A DNA stretch of 44,334 nucleotides from Alphaproteobacteria bacterium (GTDB taxonomy: Bacteria; Pseudomonadota; Alphaproteobacteria; Acetobacterales; Acetobacteraceae), in NCBI GenBank assembly GCA_026400845.1, contig JAPLOH010000109.1, positions 2,648-46,981 of the forward strand. The letters run 5' to 3'. Under the pieces are notes generated by a model. It was not told where the DNA came from and searched no databases. It saw only the letters and a list, made by a program, of their open reading frames with translations. Of this stretch, positions 1 through 7,403 are shown in pieces (the first letter of the stretch is position 1; each line of letters begins with the position of its first letter). Made by a program: the position numbers and the translations under genes.

Positions 1-334
1 CCGTCGCCCTCATCTCGAGCCGAGCTTACGCTGAAGTGTTGCTCCAGGGCCACCGGCGCCGATGGACGGGGGGACAATTGAACCGTGGCAGGAGCGATGA
101 ACGATTGGGACAGCGTCAGCCGTCCGTGTGGCGGTCAACCCGGGGTCAACCAGTCACATTGCCACGACGGTGAGCGGCGAATGTTCGAATCCAGGCACCT
201 TCCCTCCTGCGGACACGACTAAAATTTTTCTGTTCAGAGGTTCCCTAAATCCAAGAGCGTCGCGCCAACCCAAATGAGCCGGCACACTCTCGATCCGGCG
301 GACGACGTCAGAGACGGGATCGTTCGAGATACCC
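1..334. other. Left-edge stretch without a recognised gene
   Basis: This stretch lies downstream of the engB stop codon. A short open frame on the minus strand (154-357) overlaps the engB end and gives 67 residues with no family I recognise and no convincing ribosome binding site. A sequence resembling a tRNA T-loop (GTTCGAATCC near 190) has no pairing T-stem around it. The local sequence is slightly less GC-rich than its surroundings, so a decayed gene is possible, but I see no gene that I can support. Confidence 0.4.
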
Positions 335-997
335 TTACGCAGCCGCGAGGGCAGCAAGTTCGGCGCGGAGGTCGGGGATGCCGAGGCCGGTTTCGCTGGA
401 GGTTGTGATGATTTCCATCATTGCGGCGGGGTGTTTGCGGGCGAGCGCGCCGGCTTCGGCTTGTTTGGCGGTTAGGATTGCCGGCTTGGTGCCGTCGGCC
501 TTGGTGAGCACCACGAGGTAGGGGACGGCGGCCTTGTCGAACAGGTCCATCACCGCGAGGTCGCTGTCTTTCACTTCGACGCGCGCATCAAGCAGCAGGA
601 TGACGCGTTGCAGGGTGGGGCGGCCGCGGAGGTATTGGAACATCAGGCCTTGCCAGTCCTCTTTCACCGATCTGGCGGCCTGGGCGTAGCCGTAGCCGGG
701 CATGTCGACCAGCACGAGGCGGTTGCCGAGGTCGAAGAAGTTCAGCTGCTTGGTGCGCCCGGGCGTGGAGGACGTCCGCGCCAATGTATTGCGCCCGGTA
801 AGGGCGTTGACCAGCGAGGACTTGCCGACATTGGAGCGCCCGGCGAAGGCAATTTCCGGCTTGCCCGGCGGCGGCAGCTGGTCGAGCCGCTGGGCGGCGA
901 AGAAGAAGTTGCATTCGGCCGCAAACAGCAGCCGCCCCGCCTCAAGGGCAGCGAGGCGGGCGGCTTCGGGGTCGAACTCCTCTTGCGGGTCCAGCAC
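335..997 (-). CDS. engB: EngB/YsxC ribosome-assembly GTPase
   Basis: Circularly ordinary GTPase of the EngB (YihA/YsxC) family, needed for late assembly of the large ribosomal subunit. All GTPase motifs are present in the 220 residues: G1 GRSNVGKS (53-60), G2 around STPGRT (77-82), G3 DMPGYG (98-103), G4 TKAD (165-168) and G5 TSSETG (199-204). The start is GTG, one base after the yidC stop, so it is translationally coupled as the last gene of the rpmH-rnpA-yidD-yidC-engB operon. The N-terminal ~45 residues ahead of the GTPase core are the usual family extension. The family assignment is secure. Confidence 0.97.
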   Translation of the reverse strand: MLDPQEEFDPEAARLAALEAGRLLFAAECNFFFAAQRLDQLPPPGKPEIAFAGRSNVGKSSLVNALTGRNTLARTSSTPGRTKQLNFFDLGNRLVLVDMPGYGYAQAARSVKEDWQGLMFQYLRGRPTLQRVILLLDARVEVKDSDLAVMDLFDKAAVPYLVVLTKADGTKPAILTAKQAEAGALARKHPAAMMEIITTSSETGLGIPDLRAELAALAAA

Positions 998-998
998 G

Positions 999-2756
999 TC
1001 AGGCTCGCGCCGGCTTGGCCCGCTTCGCCTGGCGCATGATGAAGGACTGCTGGGCGATGGTCAGCAGGTTGTTCCAGCTCCAGTAGATCACCAGGCCGGC
1101 CGGGAAGCTTCCCATCATGAAGGTGAACAGGATCGGCATGTACTGGAACAGCTTGGCCTGCACCGGGTCGGGCGGCGGCGGGTTCAGCATTTGCTGGAAA
1201 TACATGGTGATGCCCATCAGCACCGGCCAGACGCCGAGATGCAGCATGGAGCCGAACATCGGCAGCGTCGTCGGGTCGAAGGGGATCAGGCCGAACAGGT
1301 TGAAGATGTTGGTGGGGTCGACGGCCGAGAGATCGCGTATCCAGCCGAAGAACGGCGCATGGCGCATTTCGATGGTGACGAAGATCACCTTGTACAGGCT
1401 GAAGAACACCGGGATCTGGATGATGATCGGCAGGCAGCCGGAGGCCGGGTTGACCTTCTCGGCGCGGTAGAGCTCCATCATCTTCTTCTGGAGTTCCTGC
1501 TGGTTGTCCTTGTGCTGCTCCCGCAGGATGGTCATCTTCGGCGCAAGTTCCTTCATCTTGGCCATCGAGCGGTAGGATTTGTTGGCAAGCGGGAAGAAAA
1601 GCCCCTTGATGACGCTGGTGAACACCAGGATCGCCACGCCGAAATTGCCGATCACCCCGTTCAGCCAGTCGATCGCGTAGAAGAACGGCTTGGTGAGGAA
1701 GTAGAACCAGCCGAAATCCACCGCCTTGTCGAAATTAATGATGCCTTCGACCTTTTCGTAGGTGTCAAGCAGGTGCACTTCCTTGGCGCCGGCGAACAGC
1801 CGCGCGGTGCTGGAAGCGGTGGCGCCGGCGGCGATCGCGGTTGCATCAACGGCGAGGAAGTCGACCTGGTAGCCGCCCGTGCCGCCGGCGACGTAGCGGA
1901 AGGCGAGGTCCTGCTTGGCCGCCTTGTCGGGCACCAGGGCGGTCAGCCAGTATTTGTCGGTGATGCCCGCCCAGCCGCTGACGCCCTTCAGCGCGAAGGC
2001 GAGGCCGGCGGTCTTTTCGCCCTTTTCCTTCACCTTGGCGTAGGTCAGGTCGTCATCGTGCAGCTTGCCGTCGAGCACGCCGAGCATGCCCTCGTGCAGC
2101 ACATAGTATCCGGCGGTGACCGGGGTGTAATCGCGCCGAACGCGCGACCAGGGGTAGAGCGCGACCGGCTTGGCGCTGGCGTTGCGCACGCGCTGCTCGA
2201 CGGCGAAGAGGTAGTTGGCATCGACGCTGAAGATGAGTTCGTAGGTCACGCCTGCCTTGTTGTCCCAGGACAAGGTCAGCTTCTGTCCCGGCGCGAGTTC
2301 GCCGGAAGGCGCCCACAGGGTGTCCTCGTCCGGCACGGCGACGCCGCTGCCTTCGGCGGCGGTCCAGCCGAACTGCACGAAGGTGGGCTCCACCCCGCCG
2401 CGTGGTTCGAGCAGGCGGACCTGCTTGGCGCCGGGTTCGATGGTCTCGCGGTAGTCCCGCAGCACGAGGTCGTCGAGACGGGCGCCGAGCAGGCTGACGC
2501 TGCCTTGAACCCGGGGCGCGGTGAATTTCACCCGCGGCACCTCGCGCGGCGCGGCGGCCGCGGCAATTGCGGCGGCGTTGCCCGGGATACCGGTGGCCGG
2601 CGCCGCGGGCGTGGCGGTCCCCGCGACTGGTGCCGTGATTGGCGCCGTGGCAGCCGTCGGCACGACGGGCGGCTTGGGCGGCGGCAACAGGAACTGGAAG
2701 CCGAGGAGGATCGTGATCGACAGGGCGATCGCGAGGAACAGGCGTTTTTGATCCAT
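999..2756 (-). CDS. yidC: Membrane protein insertase YidC
   Basis: YidC/Oxa1-family insertase, which places membrane proteins into the inner membrane alone or with SecYEG. The 585-residue length matches Gram-negative YidC. An N-terminal membrane helix (about residues 6-24) is followed by a Pro/Ala-rich linker (about 25-68), a large periplasmic domain (about 70-350), and then the conserved Oxa1 core: a helix beginning near FGVAILVFTSVIKGLFFPL, the cytoplasmic hairpin with SYRSMAKMKEL, the GCLPIIIQIPVFFSLYKV segment and the final helices ending in FPAGLVIYWSWNNLLTI. The tail is basic (RQAKRAKPARA), as expected for ribosome contact. The start ATG directly abuts the yidD stop (TAGATG), so the genes are coupled. 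Confidence 0.98.
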   Translation of the reverse strand: MDQKRLFLAIALSITILLGFQFLLPPPKPPVVPTAATAPITAPVAGTATPAAPATGIPGNAAAIAAAAAPREVPRVKFTAPRVQGSVSLLGARLDDLVLRDYRETIEPGAKQVRLLEPRGGVEPTFVQFGWTAAEGSGVAVPDEDTLWAPSGELAPGQKLTLSWDNKAGVTYELIFSVDANYLFAVEQRVRNASAKPVALYPWSRVRRDYTPVTAGYYVLHEGMLGVLDGKLHDDDLTYAKVKEKGEKTAGLAFALKGVSGWAGITDKYWLTALVPDKAAKQDLAFRYVAGGTGGYQVDFLAVDATAIAAGATASSTARLFAGAKEVHLLDTYEKVEGIINFDKAVDFGWFYFLTKPFFYAIDWLNGVIGNFGVAILVFTSVIKGLFFPLANKSYRSMAKMKELAPKMTILREQHKDNQQELQKKMMELYRAEKVNPASGCLPIIIQIPVFFSLYKVIFVTIEMRHAPFFGWIRDLSAVDPTNIFNLFGLIPFDPTTLPMFGSMLHLGVWPVLMGITMYFQQMLNPPPPDPVQAKLFQYMPILFTFMMGSFPAGLVIYWSWNNLLTIAQQSFIMRQAKRAKPARA

Positions 2757-2963
2757 CTAGAGTGCCGTCCGTTCCTGCTGGGATGGGGAGCGTGGGGCCA
2801 CCGGGTCATAGCCGCCGGGGTGCCAGGGATTGCAGCTGAGTATGCGCCGCGCGGCCATCGCCGAGCCGCGCAGCGCGCCATGGGTATGCAGCGCCTCGAT
2901 CGCGTAGTGGCTGCAGCTCGGCTCGAAGCGGCATTGCGCCCCGATCACGCCGCGCAGCGTCAA
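2757..2963 (-). CDS. yidD: Membrane protein insertion efficiency factor YidD, short N-terminus
   Basis: YidD is a small membrane-associated protein that helps YidC-dependent insertion. The family core is clear: [15 protein letters not shown] followed by the [12 protein letters not shown] motif. The oddity is the start. The frame upstream is closed by the rnpA amber codon in the same frame, leaving only six codons before the conserved QLTLR segment, and the best start is TTG at 2963. Most family members have about 10-15 more residues forming an amphipathic helix. An overlapping ATG frame at 2992-2960 ([10 protein letters not shown] then stop) looks like a normal YidD beginning in another frame, which suggests a small deletion or frameshift here. 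Identity is secure; start and activity are not. Confidence 0.75.
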   Translation of the reverse strand: MTLRGVIGAQCRFEPSCSHYAIEALHTHGALRGSAMAARRILSCNPWHPGGYDPVAPRSPSQQERTAL

Positions 2964-2981
2964 CTGATGGCGGGGATCTCG

Positions 2982-3335
2982 CTAGCCCGCATGGGATACA
3001 CCGGTCTTGCGCAAGGCGCGGCGGAGGTCGTCCTGAAGGTCGAGGAAATCGCGTTTGCGGGTGCTGTCGCGGCCGATGATCACGATATCGGCGCCGACGA
3101 TCGGCTCCGCCCGCAGCAGCAGGCGCGCGGCTTCCTTGAGCCGGCGGCGGGTACGGTTGCGCACCACGGCATTGCCGACCTTCTTGGTCACGGTAAAACC
3201 GATCCGGGCGGGTTCGCCGTCGTCACGGATGAGTGCCTGAAGCACCAGCCCATGCACCGGCACCTTGCGCCCCTGGCCAGCGACGCGAAGAAATTCGGCG
3301 CGGCGCTTCAGGCGGCCCGGCGGTACGGGCGCCAT
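2982..3335 (-). CDS. rnpA: Ribonuclease P protein component
   Basis: RnpA binds the RNase P RNA and assists 5' maturation of tRNAs. The 117-residue protein has the family core: the RRAEFLRV start of the fold, [25 protein letters not shown] (RNR box at residues 59-61) and a final [10 protein letters not shown] strand followed by a helix. It begins 19 bases after the rpmH stop, with a GGGAG sequence about ten bases ahead of the ATG. Its TAG stop is in the same frame as the following yidD gene. The rpmH-rnpA pairing is the normal bacterial arrangement. Confidence 0.97.
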   Translation of the reverse strand: MAPVPPGRLKRRAEFLRVAGQGRKVPVHGLVLQALIRDDGEPARIGFTVTKKVGNAVVRNRTRRRLKEAARLLLRAEPIVGADIVIIGRDSTRKRDFLDLQDDLRRALRKTGVSHAG

Positions 3336-3354
3336 GACATCACGCTCCCGAAAA

Positions 3355-3489
3355 TCAAGCAGAGAGGCGCTTGCGGCCCTTGGCGCGGCGATTGGCCAGC
3401 ACCTTCCGGCCGCCGACGGTCTCCATACGGGTACGGAAGCCGTGACGGCGCTTGCGAACGAGCTTCGAGGGTTGATAGGTGCGCTTCAC
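3355..3489 (-). CDS. rpmH: 50S ribosomal protein L34
   Basis: The 44-residue protein is a textbook L34: [17 protein letters not shown], then [19 protein letters not shown]. The frame stays open upstream to about 3603, but L34 length and the GTG at 3489 with GGAGAG placed just ahead fix the start. It is the first gene of the operon that continues with rnpA, yidD, yidC and engB, and it is driven by the promoter at 3574-3603. Confidence 0.98.
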   Translation of the reverse strand: MKRTYQPSKLVRKRRHGFRTRMETVGGRKVLANRRAKGRKRLSA

Positions 3490-3573
3490 GACACTCTCCG
3501 GGCTGACATGGATCGCGCGCTCATGAACAAGCGCACGCGGGGCCCGATCACCGGGTCCCGTTGCAGGCGGCGG

Positions 3574-3603
3574 CTTATAGGGGTGCGAAGGCTCCGCCGT
3601 CAA
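3574..3603 (-). promoter_or_regulatory. Sigma-70 type promoter of the rpmH operon
   Basis: Read on the minus strand, TTGACG (3603-3598) and TATAAG (3579-3574) are separated by 18 bases, or CTATAA by 17. This closely matches a housekeeping promoter, lies about 85 bases upstream of the rpmH GTG, and points the correct way. Confidence 0.75.
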
Positions 3604-3647
3604 CCTTGGCCTGTGTCGCTGCGCGCAACCCTGCTAAACCCGGCGCC

Positions 3648-4349
3648 ATGCGCACCCTCCTCCGTATGTGGCCGCTGCTGCCGGTCGTCGCCGTGCTCGG
3701 CCTCGGCTACGCCCTTGGCTTGCAGAATGAACTCAACTGGGCCTCCCTCGCTGCCCGCGAGGCGGTGCTCCGGGCGAGCGTGGCGGCCAATCCGCTCGCG
3801 TCGGCCGCATCCTTCGTCGCGCTCTATGCCGCCGCCGTCGCGGTGTCGTTTCCAGGCGCGGTGGTGCTGACGGTCGCCAGCGGGCTGCTGTTCGGCTGGC
3901 TGCTCGGCGGCGTGCTGACGGTGGTCGGCGCCACCACCGGTTCGGTGCTGATTTTCACCGCGGCGCGCACCGCGCTGGCCCCGATGCTGGCCGCCCGCGC
4001 CGGGCCCTACATCGAACGCTTCCGCGGCGGGCTGCAGCGCAACGCCTTCTCCTACATCCTGGCGATGCGGCTGATCCCGGTGATCCCGTTCTGGCTGGTG
4101 AACCTCGCGCCCGCTTTACTTGGCGTGCGGCTCGCCCCCTTCGCACTCGCCACCGCCATCGGCATCATCCCGGCGACCACCGTTTTCGCCTCGCTTGGCG
4201 CGGGGATCGGCGGCGTGCTGGCGGCCGGCGGGCGGCCGGACCTCGCGGTGATCCTCACGCCGCAGGTGCTGCTGCCGCTGCTCGGGCTGGCGGCGCTGGC
4301 GCTGCTGCCGGTCGCCTGGCGGGCCTGGAAGGGGCGGGACGCGCTGTGA
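3648..4349 (+). CDS. TVP38/TMEM64 (SNARE-associated, DedA-like) membrane protein
   Basis: A 233-residue integral membrane protein of the VTT/DedA superfamily. It has a first helix at about residues 6-24, a second after the periplasmic loop (SFVALYAAAVAVSFPGAVV), the Gly-rich LLFGWLLGGVLTVVGATTGS segment, and the signature RLIPVIPFWLVNLAPALLGV, in which Arg, Pro and Asn are the conserved polar residues. Members are proposed lipid scramblases or proton-coupled transporters; substrate is unknown here. ATG 3648 begins the first helix; the frame is open further upstream but that part overlaps the rpmH promoter. It is followed, after a hairpin repeat, by a MerA-like flavoprotein on the same strand, a recurrent pairing in bacteria as I recall. 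Confidence 0.88.
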   Translation: MRTLLRMWPLLPVVAVLGLGYALGLQNELNWASLAAREAVLRASVAANPLASAASFVALYAAAVAVSFPGAVVLTVASGLLFGWLLGGVLTVVGATTGSVLIFTAARTALAPMLAARAGPYIERFRGGLQRNAFSYILAMRLIPVIPFWLVNLAPALLGVRLAPFALATAIGIIPATTVFASLGAGIGGVLAAGGRPDLAVILTPQVLLPLLGLAALALLPVAWRAWKGRDAL

Positions 4350-4360
4350 GGCGAGGAAGG

Positions 4361-4440
4361 AAGCGCTTCTTTTTGAAAAAAGAAGCAAAAACTTTTTATC
4401 CGTTGGCTGCGCACGCTCCGCGGAGAGAGCGGAGCAGACC
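4361..4440 (+). repeat. Dispersed hairpin repeat, copy 1
   Basis: The core is a hairpin at 4365-4386 (GCTTCTTTTT / GAAAAAAGAAGC) followed by AAAAACTTTTTATCCG and then a CTCCGCGGAGAG palindrome near 4419. The same arrangement occurs at 40509-40570 and, reversed, at 32889-32930, 34489-34528 and 40581-40622. Lying 15 bases past the upstream stop codon and followed by a T-run, it could act as a transcription terminator for the TVP38-type gene. Confidence 0.8.
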
Positions 4441-4459
4441 GCTTCTCTTGCGTGCCGAC

Positions 4460-5875
4460 ATGACGCCCACATACGACATCGCCGTGATCGGCGCCGGCGC
4501 CGCCGGCCTCTCGGTCGCCAACGTCGCCGCCCAGCTTGGCCTGCGCACCGCATTGATCGAGCGCGGCACCATGGGGGGCGACTGCCTCAACACCGGCTGC
4601 GTGCCGAGCAAGGCGTTGCTCGCCGCCGCCCATGCCATGCAGGATGCCCGCGATGCCATCCGCTTCGGCATCACCGCGACCCCTGTGGTCGACTGGGCGG
4701 CGATGTGGGCGCATGTCCACGGCGTGGTCGCCGCCATCGCACCGGCCGACAGCGTCGAGCGCTATACCGGGCTCGGTGCCGAGGTGATCCAGGGCGCTGC
4801 GCGTTTCGTGGCATCGGACACGCTGGAGGTCGCGGGACGTCAGTTCACTGCGCGGCGCATCGTCATCGCCGCCGGGGCGCGGGCCGCCATCCCGCCGATC
4901 CCCGGTCTCGCCAGCGTGCCCTTCCTCACCAACGAGACGCTGTGGGAACTGGCCGCGCAGCCGGCCCATCTGCTGGTGCTCGGCGGCGGGCCGATCGGGC
5001 TCGAGATGGCGCAGGCCTTCGCCCTGCTGGGCAGCCGGGTGACTGTCATCGAGGCCGCCCGCATCGCTGGGCGCGACGAGCCGGAACTTGCCGACGGGCT
5101 GCGCGCCGCGCTACTGCGGGACGGGGTGACCATCATCGAGGGCCAAGCGGTCACCGCGGTCGCGGCCGGGCCGGCGGTGGTGCTGGCCGACGGGCGGCGG
5201 ATCGCGGGCAGCCATCTGCTGGTCGCCGCCGGACGGCGGCCCAATATCGAGGACCTCGGGCTCGAGGCGGGCGGGGTGGCCTTCTCGCCGCGCGGCGTGG
5301 TAACCGATGGCGGCCTGCGCAGCACGACCAACCGCCGCGTCTTCGCCGCCGGGGATATCGCCGACCCGGTGGGCATCGGGCCGCGGACCTTCACCCATGT
5401 CTGCGGCTACCACGCCGGCATCGTGATCCGCCGGGCGATCTTCCGCCTGCCGGCAAAGCTCGACTATTCAGCACTCCCGCGCGTCACCTTCACCGCCCCC
5501 GAGCTCGCCCAGGTCGGCCTCACCGAGGCCGAGGCGCGAGCTGCGGGGCATGACGTCCAGGTGCTCGACTGGCCGCTCCACGAGAACGATCGCGCCCAGG
5601 CCGAGCGGCGGACAGAGGGTAAGGTGAAGCTCGTCGTCACCCCGCGTGGTCGCATCCTCGGCGCCGGCATATTGGCGCCGCATGCCGGCGAGATGATCGG
5701 CACCTGGACGCTGGCGATCAGCCGCGGCATTCCGCTCACGGCAATCGCCGGCATGATCGTGCCCTACCCCACCCTCGCCGAAGCGCCGAAGCGTGCGGCC
5801 GGCACGTTCTTCACGCCCCGGCTTTACGCAGCGCGAACCAGACGCCTCGTCGGCTTTCTCTCCCGGTTGCCTTGA
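4460..5875 (+). CDS. MerA-like FAD-dependent disulfide oxidoreductase
   Basis: A 471-residue class I pyridine nucleotide-disulfide oxidoreductase (lipoamide dehydrogenase / mercuric reductase / glutathione reductase family). It has the FAD-binding GAGAAG (11-16), the redox disulfide CLNTGC with Cys42 and Cys47, an NAD(P) Rossmann motif GGGPIGLE, the FAAGDIAD FAD motif and the dimerisation domain. At the C-terminal catalytic position the sequence is VPYPTLAEA: Tyr replaces the His of lipoamide dehydrogenase, as in mercuric reductase, but the C-terminal cysteine pair and N-terminal metal-binding domain of true MerA are missing. So the substrate is unknown. Start ATG 4460 is where the FAD domain begins. 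It probably works with the upstream membrane protein. Confidence 0.85.
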   Translation: MTPTYDIAVIGAGAAGLSVANVAAQLGLRTALIERGTMGGDCLNTGCVPSKALLAAAHAMQDARDAIRFGITATPVVDWAAMWAHVHGVVAAIAPADSVERYTGLGAEVIQGAARFVASDTLEVAGRQFTARRIVIAAGARAAIPPIPGLASVPFLTNETLWELAAQPAHLLVLGGGPIGLEMAQAFALLGSRVTVIEAARIAGRDEPELADGLRAALLRDGVTIIEGQAVTAVAAGPAVVLADGRRIAGSHLLVAAGRRPNIEDLGLEAGGVAFSPRGVVTDGGLRSTTNRRVFAAGDIADPVGIGPRTFTHVCGYHAGIVIRRAIFRLPAKLDYSALPRVTFTAPELAQVGLTEAEARAAGHDVQVLDWPLHENDRAQAERRTEGKVKLVVTPRGRILGAGILAPHAGEMIGTWTLAISRGIPLTAIAGMIVPYPTLAEAPKRAAGTFFTPRLYAARTRRLVGFLSRLP

Positions 5876-5929
5876 CGCGGCGGGCGGGCCCATGATCCGG
5901 CCGCACTTTGTTGACTAGGGATCGCCGGT

Positions 5930-6259
5930 ATGGCTGACACAGTCTTCACCACTCTCGCGCTGTTGGCCGGCATAGGGATCGGCTGGATCGGCGCCGCCAT
6001 GCGCCGGCCCGCGCCACCCGAGGCGCCACTCGCGCCCGAGGACACGCGCGCGGCGGACATCGCCGGTGTCCTCGGCCGCACCACCCATGACATCCGCGGC
6101 GCCTTGTCCCCGGCGATGCTGATGACCGAGCGGCTCGAAGGCCACGCGGACCCGGCGGTACGCGAAATCGCCGAAGCGATCTCCCGCGCCATGGACCAGG
6201 CAACCGCGACCTGCCGCGCGGCGGCCTCGGAAGCCAAGCGGCTCGCCGCCAAGGCATAG
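5930..6259 (+). CDS. Membrane-tethered orphan HisKA-like protein
   Basis: A 109-residue protein with one N-terminal membrane helix (about 6-24), a short Pro/Ala/Glu linker, and a helical region with RTTHDIRGALSPAMLMTERL (50-69). This resembles the H-box of histidine-kinase dimerisation domains, with His53 at the phosphoacceptor position, followed by a second amphipathic helix (77-108). No ATP-binding domain follows. I infer a stand-alone DHp-like module, possibly a phosphotransfer or dimerisation partner, but the resemblance is short. It stands alone between the flavoprotein gene and the convergent CheZ-like gene. Confidence 0.6.
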   Translation: MADTVFTTLALLAGIGIGWIGAAMRRPAPPEAPLAPEDTRAADIAGVLGRTTHDIRGALSPAMLMTERLEGHADPAVREIAEAISRAMDQATATCRAAASEAKRLAAKA

Positions 6260-6342
6260 CCCGGATTTTTCACCGGCCACGCGACAGTTTGTTTCTATAC
6301 CAATTTGTTCGGCTGATACGGATGCGCCTACGCCGGACAACG

Positions 6343-6939
6343 CTAGGCCAGCAGCCGGTCGATAGCGTCTTGCGGCAGGTCCGGCCCGCGGGTGGGGTGA
6401 TGGACGAAGGGAACCGGCGCATCGATCGGCTGCGGCGCGGGGCCGCTCGGCTCGATCATGCCACCCAGCACGGTCTCCACCCGCTCGAGATGCTCGATCG
6501 CACGGCGTACACGCTGACTTGTGAGGTCCTGGAAGGCACAGGCCTCGAAGATCGCGTTGATCTTGTCGCTGACACCGGCGGCACCCTCGGCATCTCGCGC
6601 GCCGCCGCGCACCCAGTCGTCGATCGCCTCGGCGGCCTCCATGATGCGGTTGGCCGCCGCCTCGGTCATCTGGATGATGGATTCCAGTTCGAGCCCGCTG
6701 TTGCGTGCCTCCTGGCTAGGGGCGGCCACCACGCTGGCGATCTGCTCCTGCACCTGAGCGATCTTCGCGGCAAGATTGGCCTCGCTGTAGTCCATCAGCT
6801 GCACCGCCCCGTGCAGTTCGGCGCTCAGCTCGGCGATCCGCCGGTCCACCAGCCGATGCAGCGAGGCGAACCCCACCTCTGTCTCGGCGCGCACGGCCTC
6901 ACGCAGACGCGCATCGATGCCCTGGTCAAGTTCGGCCAT
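6343..6939 (-). CDS. CheZ-like protein phosphatase
   Basis: A 198-residue, mostly helical protein of the CheZ family, which dephosphorylates CheY-P. The diagnostic segment is IFEACAFQDLTSQRVRRAIEHLE (130-152 region), where Asp138 and Gln142 match the catalytic Asp and Gln of CheZ; Ser141 replaces the usual Gly. The C-terminus (PQDAIDRLLA) resembles the CheY-binding tail at the end of CheZ. ATG 6939 is preferred because GGAG sits six bases ahead; upstream ATGs at 6960 and 7008 lack one. No chemotaxis genes are nearby, so it probably serves a CheY encoded elsewhere. Confidence 0.82.
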   Translation of the reverse strand: MAELDQGIDARLREAVRAETEVGFASLHRLVDRRIAELSAELHGAVQLMDYSEANLAAKIAQVQEQIASVVAAPSQEARNSGLELESIIQMTEAAANRIMEAAEAIDDWVRGGARDAEGAAGVSDKINAIFEACAFQDLTSQRVRRAIEHLERVETVLGGMIEPSGPAPQPIDAPVPFVHHPTRGPDLPQDAIDRLLA

Positions 6940-7072
6940 TGCCAACTCCGTTCGGCTCATGGGGGGAATTAAGCGGCCAAAGCCTAACCGGGGGTGAAGA
7001 CGCGCCAACCGGGATTGTGCTCATGGCGAACCCGCAACACATTTCCCTTGCCGCATCAAGAAGGACCTCGCC

Positions 7073-7357
7073 ATGAAGCCGCTGTTCGCCCTGCTCGCGC
7101 TCCTGCTAGGCACCCAGACTGCGCCGGCGCAGGGCCTCCCCGGCGCGGTCGAAGTCTACGCCGCCAAGTTCTCCGCCGAGGACCTGCACGGTTTGCTCGA
7201 ATTCTACGCCACTCCACTCGGCAAGCGGCTGATCGCCGCACAGCCGCAGATCGCTCAACAAATGTTCCAGCTCGGCTCGGCCTGGGGCCAGCGTACCGCC
7301 CAGGCAGCCTTGGCCAAGCATGCGGAGGAACTGCGCAAACGGGGCTTCAAGCTTTGA
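7073..7357 (+). CDS. Small secreted DUF2059-type protein
   Basis: A 94-residue protein with a signal peptide (MKPLFALLALLLGTQTAPAQ, cleavage expected about residue 20) and one DUF2059-like helical repeat: FSAEDLHGLLEFYATPLGKRL then IAAQPQIAQQM. This family is periplasmic and of unknown function. It has a good ribosome binding site (AGAAGGA) eight bases before the ATG. It is shorter than many family members, but its conserved motif is complete. Confidence 0.8.
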   Translation: MKPLFALLALLLGTQTAPAQGLPGAVEVYAAKFSAEDLHGLLEFYATPLGKRLIAAQPQIAQQMFQLGSAWGQRTAQAALAKHAEELRKRGFKL

Positions 7358-7403
7358 GCGGCGCCTGATATCGCGGGGCGACACACCAAGGGAATCCCAG
7401 GAC

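Noticed and set aside
186-202. Possible tRNA T-loop (GTTCGAATCC)
   Set aside because: The bases on either side do not pair as a T-stem and no acceptor or anticodon arm can be drawn.
702-3506. A 934-codon open frame on the plus strand opposite yidC, yidD and rnpA
   Set aside because: It is a mirror effect of GC-rich codons in the well-supported minus-strand genes; its translation is low-complexity and matches no family.
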